Part shown: piece after piece, positions 46,804-47,010 of the stretch
Numbering within the stretch: the stretch's first letter is position 1
How the letters are laid out: every line of letters starts with the position of its first letter
Source: Actinomycetes bacterium
GTDB lineage: Bacteria > Actinomycetota > Actinomycetes > Actinomycetales > Cellulomonadaceae
NCBI GenBank assembly: GCA_023462275.1
Contig: JAEWYD010000179.1
Span: forward strand, 1 to 47,010
DNA length: 47,010 nucleotides
Reading direction: 5' to 3'
The notes under the pieces: generated by a model
The model's database searches: none
Told to the model about the DNA's origin: nothing
The model's input: the letters and a program-made list of their open reading frames with translations, nothing else
Made by a program: the position numbers and the translations under genes

Positions 46804-47010
46804 TCAGCGGGCGACGCCGTGCTCGTAGGCGAAGACGACGGCCTGCACGCGGTCACGCAGGCCGAGCTTCATGAGCAGGTTCGAGACGTGGGTTTTGACC
46901 GTGGCACGCCCGAGGACGAGCGCGGCGGCGATCTCGTCGTTGCTGAGGCCGCGCGCGATCAGGCGCAGCACCTCCACCTCGCGGTCGGTGAGCGCGGCCA
47001 CGGCGGGCGA
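46804..47010 (-). CDS. LuxR/NarL-type response regulator, C-terminal part (cut by window edge)
   Basis: The last 68 residues of a protein whose start lies beyond the right edge. The sequence reads SPAVAALTDREVEVLRLIAR, then GLSNDEIAAALVLGRATVKT and HVSNLLMKLGLRDRVQAVVF, a complete LuxR-type helix-turn-helix in which TVKTHVSNLLMKL is the recognition helix. It ends AYEHGVAR as NarL-type regulators do. The receiver domain is not visible here, but the form of the ending argues for a two-component regulator. It lies 141 bp upstream of the ABC exporter operon in the same direction. Confidence 0.85.
   Translation of the reverse strand, partial: SPAVAALTDREVEVLRLIARGLSNDEIAAALVLGRATVKTHVSNLLMKLGLRDRVQAVVFAYEHGVAR

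Overview
The window is high-GC DNA with many GTG starts, AAGGAG-type ribosome sites, an actinobacterial-type LexA box and a mycobacterial-style bifunctional Dcd. It reads as a chromosome segment of an actinomycete, most plausibly a Micrococcales of the Cellulomonas/Promicromonospora kind. The phylum is a firm inference, the family is a guess.

Layout. (1) 1-9758, chromosomal: a PucR-type regulator diverges from a tightly coupled catabolic operon (class II aldolase fused to a class III aminotransferase, FGGY sugar kinase, MFS transporter). These are followed by a P-loop kinase-like gene, a von Willebrand A lipoprotein, a small lipoprotein and a putative sortase-anchored protein. (2) 9759-25715, accessory: an Avs-like STAND NTPase with an Mrr-like nuclease domain, a type I restriction-modification operon (hsdM-hsdS-hsdR plus a small membrane protein), a small Cys-motif protein, and a translationally coupled pair made of a degenerate tyrosine recombinase and a DDE transposase-like protein. 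(3) 25716-40165, an integrative element of about 14.4 kb bounded by a perfect 44-bp direct repeat derived from the 3' half of a tRNA-Gly gene. It carries a tyrosine integrase at the tRNA end, a MobF relaxase-helicase, an excisionase-like protein, a type II R-M set (5mC methyltransferase, nuclease, Vsr), a GmrSD-type DUF262/HNH protein, an AAA ATPase plus subtilisin-like protease pair, and a two-domain protein of unknown role. It looks like a mobilizable element carrying defence genes; no type IV secretion or FtsK-like transfer gene and no replication initiator is visible. (4) 40196-47010, chromosomal: a membrane protein, a palindrome-rich spacer, dcd, two hypothetical genes, an ABC-2 exporter pair and the end of a LuxR-type response regulator.

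How it fits together. About 30 kb of accessory DNA lies beside a single tRNA-Gly, so the locus looks like an integration hotspot in which defence modules have accumulated. Within the element nearly all genes read leftward, with the relaxase, excisionase, DUF262, vsr and nuclease genes in one run. The methyltransferase reads rightward from its own promoter, which appears to sit under a consensus LexA (SOS) box. The relaxase is preceded by six copies of an octamer and a 40-bp inverted repeat, the best candidates for oriT or control sites.

All functions are assigned by reading motifs in the translations; no database search was possible.
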